From NCBI GenBank assembly GCA_023375785.1, contig SZWC01008529.1, positions 77,078 to 98,911 on the forward strand: a stretch of 21,834 bases of DNA, read 5' to 3'. Positions 1 through 8,392 of this stretch are shown here, one piece after another; positions within the stretch are counted from its first letter, which is position 1; every line of letters starts with the position of its first letter. This DNA comes from Penium margaritaceum. Its lineage: Eukaryota; Streptophyta; Zygnematophyceae; Desmidiales; Peniaceae. Position numbers and translations under genes: made by a program. Below the pieces are notes generated by a model, which saw only the letters and a list, made by a program, of their open reading frames with translations, made no database searches and was not told where the DNA came from.

Positions 1-166
1 AGGTCTGGTCGATGTTGCAGGTGAGGCGACGGAAGGCAGGTCAGAATGAAGGAGGTGGCGTAGGCATCGGCAGATAGTGGCCGAGGAAGTACGGCCAGTA
101 GGGGACGGCGATGATTGGTGAGGAAGCGATGACGCGGTCGGGAAGAACCAGGAGATGTTGCATGAT
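1..166 (-). mobile_element. Leader of a copia-type element, running out of the window
   Basis: This short stretch lies immediately 3' (in minus-strand sense) of a primer-binding site and should be the untranslated leader or gag start of the element whose LTR is at 179-760. A minus-strand open frame crosses it from inside the LTR but shows no recognisable Gag motif. The rest of the element lies beyond the left edge, so family and integrity cannot be judged. Assignment rests only on its position next to the PBS and LTR. Confidence 0.45.
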
Positions 167-178
167 GCTCTGATGCCA
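167..178 (-). promoter_or_regulatory. Primer-binding site (initiator-Met tRNA type)
   Basis: The minus strand reads TGGCATCAGAGC, one base away from the TGGTATCAGAGC that pairs with the 3' end of initiator-methionine tRNA in plant Ty1/copia elements. It directly follows the ...TGACA end of the proposed LTR, as expected for the minus-strand cDNA priming site. Confidence 0.6.
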
Positions 179-760
179 TGTCAGAAGAATGCAGTAAGCG
201 GAGACAGCGATGGCATAAGCAAGCAGAAGCAGTGATTTACGCAAATGCACCAAGGAGGGTTGACTGAGATAGTGGACTGCAATGAGATGCAGGAGTTAGT
301 TTGAAAGTGAAAGTAAGAAGGTTGCAGGAACCAAGGCAAAGAGTGGAGGTAGACTTGATTGCGGTGAGAGAATGCCGGAGACGGAAGTGGAGAAGTAATG
401 GGCAGGATAGCTGAGCAAAGGAGCCAGAGCGACGATGCGAGGAAGAGTGAGAGCGAGGGCTCGGATTGAGAGATGCAAAAGGTGAGCGAGAAGCGAGTAG
501 AGCTGAGACATGGCGGCAAAGGTGCGAACCAAAGGCGAACAGAATGGAAGTAACTGTTTTGGGTTAATCTTGGAGGGAATGAATATCCTTTGTATATACA
601 ATAGAACAGGACAAAACACAAGCATCAACGGATTCTTTTCGCTAGCTGTACGTGTAACGACGTGATCGCTTATTAGGGGCGCCTTGATTCTGGTAAAACG
701 GTTGTAACCGACCAACCGTCACCGAGGAGGTTCGGTGTGGGACCTGAACCTGTATCAACA
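179..760 (-). mobile_element. 5' LTR of a minus-strand copia element
   Basis: Read on the minus strand, the segment begins TGTTGATAC and ends TTCTGACA directly before a primer-binding site, giving the canonical TG...CA ends and a length of 582 bp. Inside are a TTGTATATACAA TATA-like box (590-601) and, upstream of it, a GGTTGTAACCG/TAACCG-type motif near 700-710 like those of plant copia LTRs. The promoter would drive transcription leftwards out of the window. Several open frames across it are chance frames in pyrimidine-rich sequence. The second LTR is outside the window, so LTR identity and target-site duplication cannot be checked. The boundaries are inferred. Confidence 0.55.
590..601 (-). 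promoter_or_regulatory. TATA-like box in the LTR
   Basis: The perfect palindrome TTGTATATACAA lies about 410 bp before the LTR 3' end (minus sense). Its position suits the U3/R border of a retrotransposon promoter. Because it is palindromic, its strand comes only from the LTR orientation. Confidence 0.4.
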
Positions 761-977
761 GATTATCCGAGGGGTTTTTATTATGGAGAGGAACTTGTTG
801 GAGTCATGTTTCTGACAACCATTTGTGACTCGTATCATAAGTTGGCAACGTTGACCTCACGTACTGAATTTCTTTGGTCATGGTCAGTGACATATGCCCA
901 CTTTGGTTGGTCATTGTGTATGGTACCTACACTGTGCCACTACTTATTGAAGGTATTTGTACTTGCCAGTCGATAAC
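761..977. other. Unrecognised flank between LTR and minisatellite
   Basis: Moderately AT-rich sequence with one short plus-strand open frame that starts inside the LTR, so it is unlikely to be a gene. No motif, repeat or RNA gene was recognised. The first bases (GATTA) would be the target-site duplication of the adjoining LTR if the element is complete. Its partner is outside the window. Confidence 0.4.
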
Positions 978-2515
978 TAAGCCTCTGTACCTCCATCTCC
1001 GTGCCTCTGCACCTGCACTTGCACCTCCGTGTCTACGCCTCCGTGCCTTCGTCTCTATGCCTCCGCGTCCATGTTTCCGTGCCTGCACCTCCGCGCCTGC
1101 GCCTCTGTGCCTGTGCCTCCACACATGTGCCTCCGCGACTGTGCCTCCATGCCTGCGCCTCTACACCTGACCTCCTCACCTGCACCTCCGTGCCTGTGCC
1201 TCCGAGCCTACGTCTCCGTACCTGTGCCTCCGTTCCTACACTTACGCCTGCGCCTCCGCTCCTCCGTCTAGGCGCCTGCGCTTCTGTGCCTCCACCTCCG
1301 AGCCTGCGCCTCCGCGCCTGTGCCTGCACCCTTGCGCCTCCGTCCCTATGCCTCCATGTGTGCACCTTTGCACTGCACCTGCACATCCGCACCTTGGCCT
1401 CCGTGTCCACGCCTCCGTGCCTGCGCCTCTGCACCTGCACCTCCGGGCCTGCGCCTTCGTGCCTGCGCCATCACACCTCCGCCATCACGCATACGTCTTC
1501 GTGCATGTGCCGCCATACCAACGCCTCAGCGCCTGCACCTCTGCGCCTGCATCTTCATGCCTGGGCCTCCGCACCTGTGCCTTTGTTCCTACATCTCCAT
1601 GCCTGCGTCTCTGCGCCTGCGCCTCCGCCCCTTCGCCTCCGTGCCTGCACCTCCGCACCTATGCAGCCATGCAGGCGCCGCTGCAACTGCGCCTACGCGC
1701 CTTCACCTGCATGCCTACGCCTTTGCCTACGATCCTGCGTCTCCGTACCTCCACCTCTGTACCCTTGCCTGCGCCTCCGCACCCACTCCTCCGCTCCCGC
1801 GCCGACGCACATGTGCCTCTGCTCCCGCGCTTGCACCTCTGCGCCTGCGTCTTTGCACCTGTGCGTCTGCGACTGCACCTCCGCGCCTTCGCCTCTACGC
1901 ATAACAATCTGTGCTTGTGCCTCTACCCCTGCGCCTCCATGCCTGCGGCTGCACCTCCGCGCTTGTGTCTTTGCCTATACACTTGAAATTTCACCTCTGC
2001 ACCTACACCTTCACCTCCGTGCCTACGCCTCCGCATGTGCGCCTCCACACGTGCACCCCCTCGCCTGTATCTCCGTGCTTGCAACTTTGCCCTTGTACCC
2101 CCACACCTGCGCCTCTGCGCCTACGCTTCTGTGACTATACCTCTATGCCTACGCCTATGCGCCTGTGCCTCCGCGCCTGTGCCTCCATTCCTGCACCTCC
2201 GTGCCTACGCCTCCACGTCTTTCCTGTGCCTCCGCGCCTATGCCTATGCCTCTCCATCCGTGCCTGCGCCTCTACGCCTACGCCTCCGCGCCTGTGCCTC
2301 CATTCCTGCACCTCCGTGCCTACGCCTCCACGTCTTTCCTGTGCCTCCGCGCCTATGCCTATGCCTCTCCATCCGTGCCTGCGCCTCTACGCCTACGCCT
2401 CCGCGCCTGTGCCTCCACGCCTCTGTGCATGGGCATCCGCTGCTGCACCTCCATGCCTACGCCTCTATGATTGCGCCTCCGTATCTGCACCTTAACGCTG
2501 ATGCATATGAGGGTG
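978..2515. repeat. Degenerate 14-bp minisatellite (about 110 units)
   Basis: CCT triplets recur with alternating 8- and 6-bp spacing, giving the 14-bp unit CCTCCGYGCCTGYG, followed with substitutions for about 1.5 kb. The unit seldom makes a stop codon, so all three plus frames, and minus frames too, stay open over hundreds of bases. The longest is 377 codons (1001-2134). Since 14 is not a multiple of 3, each frame cycles through the same 14-residue pattern (like LRLRACASVPAPPC) every 42 bp. I see no start context, domain or codon bias for a real protein, so this is annotated as a tandem repeat, not as genes. Confidence 0.85.
2167..2417. repeat. 115-bp perfect tandem duplication in the minisatellite
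   Basis: Positions 2167-2281 are repeated as 2282-2396 without a difference that I can see. A third partial copy (2397-2417) follows before the sequence diverges. This higher-order duplication is far more uniform than the surrounding 14-bp units, so it is recent. 115 is not a multiple of 3 or 14, so it shifts both repeat phase and reading frame. Confidence 0.85.
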
Positions 2516-2819
2516 CCTGAAACTGACCAGAATAGATTGCTCAATAAAAAACATCTAGCATGACTAAGTATCTTAGAGGATGTTTCACAGGCTCCAATGC
2601 ACTTTACGCAACTCAATTTGGATTCCATTTAAGTGAGATATGGATTTCCAAAGTTTGGAGATCATGGGTCGGGTTCAAGTGACGACCTGAGCACTTGCAA
2701 CAAAAAAGGCATCAGGATTATTGACCGGGATGGCTGAGAGCGCCCTTCAAGGAGAAAAGACGGCTGGAGGACCTCCAGGAGACTTCAAGAAAGCACCAGA
2801 CCACGATTATTAGACGTGC
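2516..2819. other. Unrecognised spacer
   Basis: About 300 bp of mixed-composition sequence between the minisatellite and the 3'-truncated end of element C. No open frame, motif, repeat or RNA gene was recognised. Confidence 0.4.
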
Positions 2820-2869
2820 AGGTCTTGGGAGACATAATTCTCATTCATGACATTGTGACTGCCGCTCGT

Positions 2870-3200
2870 CCCGCTAGGCAGTGAGGCGAGTCTTGTACCG
2901 CACAACCGTGCCGTTGGGTAAACAATTGCGCCTGAACACCCAACGTGCTGCAATGGCCTTTTAACCAGGTGGGAGGTCCACCAAGTCGTAAACGCCATGC
3001 TCTGTGATCGCATCAAGCTCCTCACACATAGCCTGCTCCCAGAGAGACGCATTTGGAGTGGAGGCACCTGGCAGACGGTGTCCCAATCAGGCAGGAGATT
3101 CGAATGGCCACGAAAAGTGAGTGCGGTGTCAACGGAGGTATGAGGCACAGCGGGACTTGACCCATCGATGACGACAGCACAGAAAAAATCCTCCGCAATC
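2870..3200 (-). pseudogene. pol: Reverse transcriptase N-terminal fragment (element C)
   Basis: In minus sense, 3060-2879 reads like the start of the copia RT domain: SLWEQAMCEELDAI, then VYDLVDLPPG, a stop codon where family members have Arg or Gln, then KAIAARWVFRRN and a VRYKTRL segment. These match the conserved W...A...E...L and DLP.G.KAI..KWVF blocks that open this domain. The RT palm with its YVDD active site is absent because the element is truncated. The fragment needs more than one frame and is non-functional. Confidence 0.75.
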
Positions 3201-3740
3201 ATGGAATAGCCATCAGCCGAGTTAGGCTATACGGCAGCGCTGCCAGACCAATCGCATCCAAGCTAGAGGCAGGACCAGGCGGGTCAGTGGAAGGGGCCAG
3301 GCCCGGCCAGACGGATGAGCGGACACAGACTGACTGGCGGAGGGGACAGAGAGAGAGGAGGACTGCAAGGAACGCAGGCAACCACCTGGTACCCGACTGT
3401 ACGGGGCAGGGACGGAAGAGGATGGAGCGACAAGGTCTGCTGCGGAAGGAACCAACAAGGGTTCAGAGTGATGGGGAGAGGCGCCATATGATGCAGGCGA
3501 CGACGCAGGTGAGGATGTAGGAGATGACGCTGGCGATGAAGAAGAGATAGCACCAGGTGATGTCACAGGAACTGACATAGGCGCATACGAGGGGGAAGAG
3601 GTGGATGTGGACACAGGCAGGGAGGCAGGCGACAATGCAGGTATCGACAATGCAGGCAGCGATGAAGAGAGTGACATGGATGGGGATGCCGGGGCAGACA
3701 CAAGCGGGGGCACAGGTGAGACGGGAGGCACAGGGGAGTG
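3201..3740 (-). pseudogene. Pro/Ser-rich integrase-RT linker (element C)
   Basis: A minus-strand frame (3731-3222) is made almost entirely of Pro, Ser, Ala, Val and Thr, with short repeats such as SSPASSPTSSPASSPAS. Copia polyproteins carry a variable low-complexity linker of this kind between the integrase C-terminus and RT. Here it lies exactly between those domains. The complementary plus-strand open frames are shadows. Function beyond a spacer is not indicated. Confidence 0.65.
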
Positions 3741-4695
3741 CGGAGAGCCACCCGAGGGCCAGCCGGCCCAAAAGCTGCCGGCGACACACGAGACTGGGCC
3801 AAGAGAGGGGACGGGATGGACAATATCGCTGAACTTGCTCTCGAAGAAGAGAGCCTCACGGGACTCAATGACACGGCGACTCTCAGGATCCGAGAAACGC
3901 CACGCCTTGGACTGTGGCGAGACACCAATGAAGGGACATAGATGCCCACACGGGGAGAGCTTCCCATTGCGCTAGTCCTCAGGGAGCCAGAAACCGACAA
4001 CGCTCTCCCAAACCCGTGCAAGGCGTAAGTCAGCGCAACGTTGGTACCAGGGTTTGTATGGAGTGTTGTGGAAGGGGCCTATGAGGAACCCGATTCCACA
4101 CACAGGTCATGTACTTCATGGCCTCATAAGCGGAGGCTTCAGACAGACCAGAATCAACCAACATGGTGCAAACCCCATCCGCAAGAGTGCGGTTCCAGTG
4201 CTCAGAAACGTCAATTTGCTTAGGGGTATAGGGTGTGAAGGACTCAAACCAGACACCAAACGACGTGAGAAAGCACAGGTTGGGTCCAATGAACTCACCA
4301 CCACAATCGGAACAAAACACCTGCAGCTTGCGCTGGCAGGTACATTCTGCCTGGGCAAGCCACGTCTCAATCGTGGGACCGACATCACTCTTGAGATAGA
4401 GGGAAACATCCAACGGAAACGAGAATAGTCGTCAGTCAGACAGAAGACATAACGACCACCACCAAGGAACTCGACTGGGAATGATCCCATGACATCAACA
4501 TGGACAAGAGCAAGAGGCTCATGGGTGTGAGACGTGGACGCAGGGAAAGGGGAGTGATGCATTTTGCCTTGCATACAACCCATGCAGTCAGCGGTGCACG
4601 GCGCGGAGAAGGTGGTGGCATCCAGACCAGTGGCAGGCTCGCGGCGGAGCACGCTGTGAATCACAATGGTGCTCAATGGTAGAGGTGACAATGAA
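3741..4695 (-). pseudogene. pol: Integrase (element C), frameshifted
   Basis: The integrase would join copia cDNA to chromosomal DNA. In minus sense there is a C-x2-C (CMGC) with the basic QGKMHHSPFP segment, then the catalytic core: first Asp in LVHVDVMGSFP (codon about 4496-4494) with CLTDDYSRF after it. After a frameshift comes the second Asp in FCSDCGGEF (about 4308-4306), then the Glu in VSEHWNRTL (about 4203-4201), 35 residues on. The C-terminal part, near 3960-3830, reads WRFLDPESRRVIESREALFF in yet another frame. All three DDE residues survive, but at least two frameshifts separate the parts, so it cannot be made as one protein. Confidence 0.8.
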
Positions 4696-5003
4696 GCAAG
4701 CGTTTATGATCAGCAGAAAGCATAGGAGCGACGTGGGCATGAGCAGCGGCGGTGCCGGATGCATTAGGTGCAAAAAAAGGCACACGATACAGTTTGTCAC
4801 AGCGAAGGCCATGTAGCATGACACGCCTAGACGACTACAACGAAACGGTACCCATGCCATGAGACGCGAAAAAAATCCATATCCTAATCGTCAAGGGTAG
4901 GGAGGCACAGGGGACTCACTCAAGTGCAGGCAGGACATCAGGCAAGAAGACGTCACCGGAGGGACCAACAAACCACACAACACCGACGCCCTGGACAGGT
5001 AAC
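4696..5003 (-). pseudogene. Degenerate protease-integrase junction (element C)
   Basis: Between the protease and integrase the minus strand carries broken traces of the polyprotein, for example GVGVVWFVGPSGDVFLPDVL near 4990-4925 and a WPSL.QTVSCAFF stretch near 4810-4770 that corresponds to the region before the integrase zinc finger. Stops and frame changes are frequent. It is assigned by order and weak similarity to the better-preserved copy at 19900-20150. Confidence 0.55.
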
Positions 5004-5356
5004 ATCTAACCTGAACCAGTACGGACAAAACGGACAACCCTGACAGGCTCTAACGACACGAACGTGACGGGGGAACAATTCATGTGGTGAGTGGCTCCAG
5101 AGTCAAGAATCCATAAACCACGAGAAACACGTACATGAGACAAAACGTGACATGCAGCGACAGCACCTGAAAAGGTAGTCGACGACGGTGCACGAACAAG
5201 ACAATGGGCCACAAGACGCGGGCAGGTGACATGCTTCCAATCCTCTATCCATGCATCACCCACACCTGAACTGTCCAACGACACCCCCCAAAGGGACCCA
5301 TCCGTCTCATAGTGGTGACCGCTAGACCCTACCGCCAAACTCACAGCACAAGGCAT
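5004..5356 (-). pseudogene. pol: Aspartic protease remnant (element C)
   Basis: The minus frame 5356-5006 holds LWILDSGATHHMNCSPVTF. DSGATHHM is the copia retropepsin active-site signature, with the catalytic Asp codon near 5104-5102, preceded by the usual hydrophobic W-I-L. The enzyme would cleave the Gag-Pol polyprotein inside virus-like particles. The frame ends at a stop just where the next conserved segment (LPVQGVGVV) should follow, so the protein is interrupted. The preceding 80 residues are a low-similarity gag-protease spacer. Confidence 0.75.
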
Positions 5357-5860
5357 CTGACGGTTGATGCTGAGGATGGAAGATTGGCGAGGGAGAATCT
5401 GAGTGCAACTGATGGGATTGGGATGTGGCCATGAGAGGAGAGGGGCATAGCGTAATGGCGGCAGATGTGGATGTGAAAAACTACGGTGGAGGAGTATACA
5501 CCACCGACGGTGGTCCGAAAAATGCTGGATCTGAGTAAGGCGGCGTCCAAGAGGCGCCGTAGCGGCAACACCGATGATGTCATGCCGCCGAGGAACAAAA
5601 GTGATGCAGACAACTGTGGGAGAAAGGTTTGATGGTCCTTCGCCCTCGGCACGTGCAATGTGTGTACGAGAATGCTAGCCCTACAGGTGTGAGGTCTCCC
5701 GTGGTCTTGGGACACAACCCCAAGTACCAGGATCTCGACCAAAGTGGGAAAATCCTAAGGGTCCGAGTTCTGAGCTAAGGAATGGTGGTCTCCTGAAACA
5801 CTGGGGCAAGTCCCCATGTGTTTGGGTCTCGACCAAGTGGGAGAGAAGGAAAAATAAATG
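5357..5860 (-). pseudogene. gag: Gag C-terminal remnant (element C)
   Basis: In minus sense this region contains two related blocks about 93 bp apart (5842-5803 and 5749-5710). They translate as WSRPKHMGTCPSVSGD and WSRSWYLGLCPKTTGD, which resemble the second half of a Gag zinc knuckle (compare GQPEHGWYTCP in element B). Downstream, GASWTPPYSDPAFFGPP with a TPP run resembles the Pro/Ser tail of Gag in front of the protease. Cysteines of a full CCHC knuckle are mostly missing and the frame is broken. This call is mainly from order along the element. Confidence 0.4.
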
Positions 5861-7123
5861 AAAGAGAAAAAGCAGAAAATGAAATAAGAAGTATGAATGA
5901 AGAAGAGGACAGCAGCTGCCAAGGGTGTCGTGGAGGGATGGCCGCCGAATGGGTGGACCCGGGTTCACCCCTCCCTTGTTTTTTTAATGGGGACACCAAG
6001 CCAAGCCAAGTCCTCCCACGGGCTTGTGGTCAAGGAACTCATCGTGCGACGCATTTGTTGACCACGAGCCCATCGGCAACGACGTGATAAGCCGGCGAGG
6101 AGCAGCAGGAAGCTGTGGTGCATCTTCCTGCTCGATGCACATGCTACTGCTCCTGTAGTCGCTGCTGACGCGTTGCGGTGGCTGCTGCTGCTCCTGCTGC
6201 GATCAGATGATGCCGAGGTGTGTCGTCGCGTGGCTTGCAGCTGCACGCAATTGCGAGGCCGTGGATGTTAGGCTGCTGCTGCTACCACGAGTGTTGCGCA
6301 TGCTCCGATGGAAGCTACTGCTACGAGCAGCTGATGCCGCAGCGTGTGGACGTGTGGCTTGCAGCTACGTGCAGTTGCGAGGTGGCTGCTGCTGCTACTG
6401 CTCATGCTCTCAGCTGGTTGCTGAAGCTCCTTGCTGTCGCTTGCTGCTGCGGCGTCTTGCAATGCACGCTTAGCTGCAAGCACAAGCAGCTGCTGCTGGT
6501 GTTGCTCCAACAATACCTGCGAGCTGCAAGCGCTATTGCTGAGAGCTACGGCTGGCACTGCTTGTGCTGCTACTACTTTTGTTGCTGTTGCGCTAGAGCC
6601 AGCTACGGATGCCAATTCCGCTACCCCTCGCAGCTGCGCTTGCTGTTGCCATCGCAGCTGCAGCTGAGGGCAGTCGCAAGAGATGTTGATGTTGCCACTT
6701 TAGCAGGAATGCAGCAGCTGTTATTGCGACGACTACCGCCACGGCAGCTAGAAGCGGCTGCCACTACTGCTTTCAGATGTGGCAGATCTGCTGCAGTGGT
6801 GGGGCATATGCCAAGGGCTGCTACTACTGTAGGTTCTGCTTCGGTTGCAGTCACTGCTGCTACTACGGCTCAGAACGCCGCCACTTAGTTTCGTCACCAC
6901 CAAGATGGCAGATGTGATGAAGGAAGCTGCCGAGAAATTTTGGCATTCCGCCTCCGGCTCAGCCAGAGGACTGCGTGACGTGAGCCCTCAGCTCAGGGCC
7001 TCCACGTTGTCAGGACATGTACTCCCCACCCAACCCAACCCAGCCCAGCCCTGACGTCTCTATCCCTACTGTTGCTGCTGCTGCGGGTTGTATGGTGAGG
7101 TGCACGCACGTAGTCTCTCTATT
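5861..7123 (-). mobile_element. CAG/CTG-rich leader and gag 5' region of element C
   Basis: From about 6080 to 6900 the sequence is packed with GCTGCT/CAGCAG triplets broken by other codons. This keeps frames open on both strands: 222 codons on plus, 115 on minus. Its place between the PBS (7124-7135) and the gag remnant fits the long repeat-rich leader seen in elements A and B. One minus frame (6615-6268) has a Gln/Leu-rich run, EQHQQQLLVLAAK, that may be the start of Gag. The Gag core domain was not recognised. 5861-6060 holds nothing recognisable. The long plus-strand frame is treated as a repeat artefact. Confidence 0.5.
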
Positions 7124-7135
7124 GCTTTGATACCA
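7124..7135 (-). promoter_or_regulatory. Primer-binding site of element C
   Basis: The minus strand reads TGGTATCAAAGC, one mismatch from the consensus initiator-Met tRNA site TGGTATCAGAGC, directly following an LTR end in CTCA. It fixes the element's orientation and the inner border of its 5' LTR. Confidence 0.75.
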
Positions 7136-7164
7136 TGAGGGAATGAAGAAGGACACAAATGATC

Positions 7165-7313
7165 CGGTGTCCATCGTTTTGTCAGATAAGCAGCGGTGTC
7201 CATAGTAAAAAACAAACTGACGGCGGTGTCCAGAGTCGAAAACTAAAAGACGCCGCTGTCCATAGTCAAAAACGACATGATAGCGGTGCCCATGTTTTTC
7301 GTTGTGCAAGCGA
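7165..7313. repeat. Five 30-bp tandem repeats in the LTR
   Basis: The motif CGGTGTCCATAGT begins at 7165, 7194, 7224, 7254 and 7284, with A-rich middles and diverged ends, giving a regular 29-30 bp period. On the sense (minus) strand the repeated core is GACTATGGACACCG. Tandem repeats of this size in an LTR often hold enhancer sites, but no known factor site was identified. Confidence 0.75.
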
Positions 7314-7426
7314 AAACGGAAAAAAAAAATGACAACTGTACCCACGTCCTCGAAGTCGGGCTTCGTCGACTTTGAAGGAAAAGTGGACGACGCTGACACT
7401 GGCATCGCCAATGTCAGAAGTAGCCT

Positions 7427-7474
7427 TGTCGCGAGTTTTGGAGGTCACAAGTGTGAACTCCAAAACTCGTGACA
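7427..7474. repeat. 48-bp inverted repeat in the LTR
   Basis: Two 23-nt arms (7427-7449 and 7452-7474) are reverse complements with only two mismatches, around a 2-nt centre. The core is CGAGTTTTGGAG paired with CTCCAAAACTCG. The palindrome lies in the 5' part of the LTR in minus sense and could form a cruciform or a hairpin in read-through RNA. Confidence 0.85.
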
Positions 7475-7536
7475 GGGTGCGCCGCATCTTGCAAAACCCC
7501 CCCTAATATCCGATAAACACCCTAGTTACACTGGGA

Positions 7537-7913
7537 TTACTACGCCACCGCCCGTGGCAACCTGTGGCATGTCCCTCGTGTGTCCTCCTCTCCTTCCTTC
7601 CCCTCCCCGTCGGCCGCCACAGGCCATGTGTTTGTCACCAGCACGCTCTCTCCTCAGCACACCCGGCTCTTGCACCGCCGCCTTTGTCACGTCCACTCTG
7701 CTGCTGTGATAGCATGCTCCGCACCTAGCCGGCCAAGGGCCTTGACCCGGAGACCTTCCCTCTCCCGTGCCCCAAAGAGTGCATTGATTTCGCTAAGGGC
7801 AAGATGCACCGGTCCACATACCCTTTGTCTTCCTCCCGTGCATCCGCCCCTCTCGATCTGGTCCATTCTGATGTCATAGATCCTCTCCCCACCGAGTCCG
7901 TTGGAGAGCATGG
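7537..7913 (+). pseudogene. pol: Integrase N-terminal half, plus-strand fragment (element A/B family)
   Basis: The plus strand reads TARGNLWHVPRVSSSPSFPS, then TGHVFVTSTLSPQHTRLLHR and LCHVH (the His pair of the integrase zinc finger), followed in another frame by a segment matching the C-x2-C and KMHRSTYPLSSSRA region, and LVHSDVIDPLP with the first catalytic Asp (codon 7870-7872). It stops after GEHG at 7913. It matches 20055-20410 of the better copy throughout, with a frameshift and codon changes. The missing remainder of this integrase appears on the opposite strand at 14588 leftwards, the basis of the inversion proposed here. Confidence 0.8.
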
Positions 7914-8392
7914 CCAAGGACGGAGGTCACCCTCTGTCGCTGGCGCTGAGTCTGCTGCTGCGCCAGGTAATGCGTGGCAGCAAACACAGCTGGGCTGGCG
8001 TGCCCTGGAGGGATGAATGGTGGCGGCGCACTGGTGGCAATCTGGGAGGCCAATGGCTGTAGCGCTGCAAGCTTCTGCATCAAGGCGGCGAGCTGTTGCT
8101 GATGAGCAGCCAGGGGGTCAGGGTTGCCACCAATGACGTCAGACGGCTGTTGTTGCTGCTGCTACTACTGTTGCTGCCACTGCTGCTGCTCCTGCTAGTG
8201 CTGCTACTGCTGCTGCTGCTGTTGTTGTTGTTGTTGTTGCTGCTGCTGCTGCTACTGCTGCTATTGCTACTGCTGCAGCTGTTGCTGCTGCTGCTGTTGC
8301 TGCTACTACTACTACTACAGCCATTGCAAGAAAAGGGGGCTAGGGGTCCCCCCAACAGAGTAGGATCCCTCCCCACTGGGACTGTTTACCAT
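7914..8392 (-). pseudogene. gag: Gag N-terminus (element A), truncated
   Basis: The minus-strand ATG at 8392-8390 opens a frame whose start, GEGSYSVGGTPSPLFLQWL, matches element B Gag (GEGSSSVGGTP.P.FLQWL). A Gln-rich CAG tract follows, with several in-frame TAG codons, including four in a row at its start. Then come DPLAAHQQQLAALMQKLAAL and a Pro-rich segment with PPGHASPAV and LAQQQTQRQRQ. It ends at VTSVLG at the 7913/7914 rearrangement junction, before the Gag core domain. Homology on both sides of the stop-rich tract shows it was once translated through. Confidence 0.75.
8140..8330. repeat. Interrupted CTG/CAG and TTG/CAA trinucleotide tract
   Basis: A nearly pure triplet run in which CTG alternates with TTG, CTA and CTC, including six TTG in succession near 8221-8238. 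It corresponds to the Gln tract of Gag on the minus strand. The long Leu, Ser or Ala frames across it on either strand are products of the repeat. Confidence 0.85.

Larger units (their letters stand above)
2820..7530 (-). mobile_element. Element C: 3'-truncated copia relic
   Basis: On the minus strand the parts follow the copia order: 5' LTR (7530-7136), primer-binding site, CAG-rich leader, gag remnant, protease (DSGATHH), integrase (HHCC-like region and DDE core), Pro/Ser-rich linker and the first part of reverse transcriptase, then a break near 2870-2820. RNase H, polypurine tract and 3' LTR are missing. The reading frame changes several times and has stops, so no polyprotein could be made. 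The gag core domain was not recognised, suggesting deletion around 5850-6250. The element abuts an integrase fragment of another copia family at 7531-7540, so it may have inserted into that copy. A five-base duplication could not be verified because the other end is lost. Confidence 0.75.
7136..7530 (-). mobile_element. 5' LTR of element C (about 395 bp)
   Basis: Minus-strand sequence beginning TGTAACTAGGGTGTTTATCG and ending CATTCCCTCA next to the PBS gives TG...CA ends. It contains five diverged 30-bp direct repeats (7165-7313) and a 48-bp near-perfect inverted repeat (7427-7474). The outer boundary at 7530 is inferred from the TG start and from the beginning of unrelated integrase sequence soon after. 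Open frames inside are not coding. Confidence 0.6.

Noticed and set aside
737..976. 79-codon plus-strand frame
   Set aside because: Begins inside an LTR, runs into the minisatellite edge and has no recognisable motif.
1001..2134. 377-codon plus-strand open frame in the minisatellite
   Set aside because: All three plus frames are open because the 14-bp unit has no stop codons. The protein pattern is only the repeat read in rotating frames.
6220..6888. 222-codon plus-strand open frame
   Set aside because: Composed of GCTGCT-type triplets on the antisense side of element C's leader. No recognised domain and the opposite strand is equally open.
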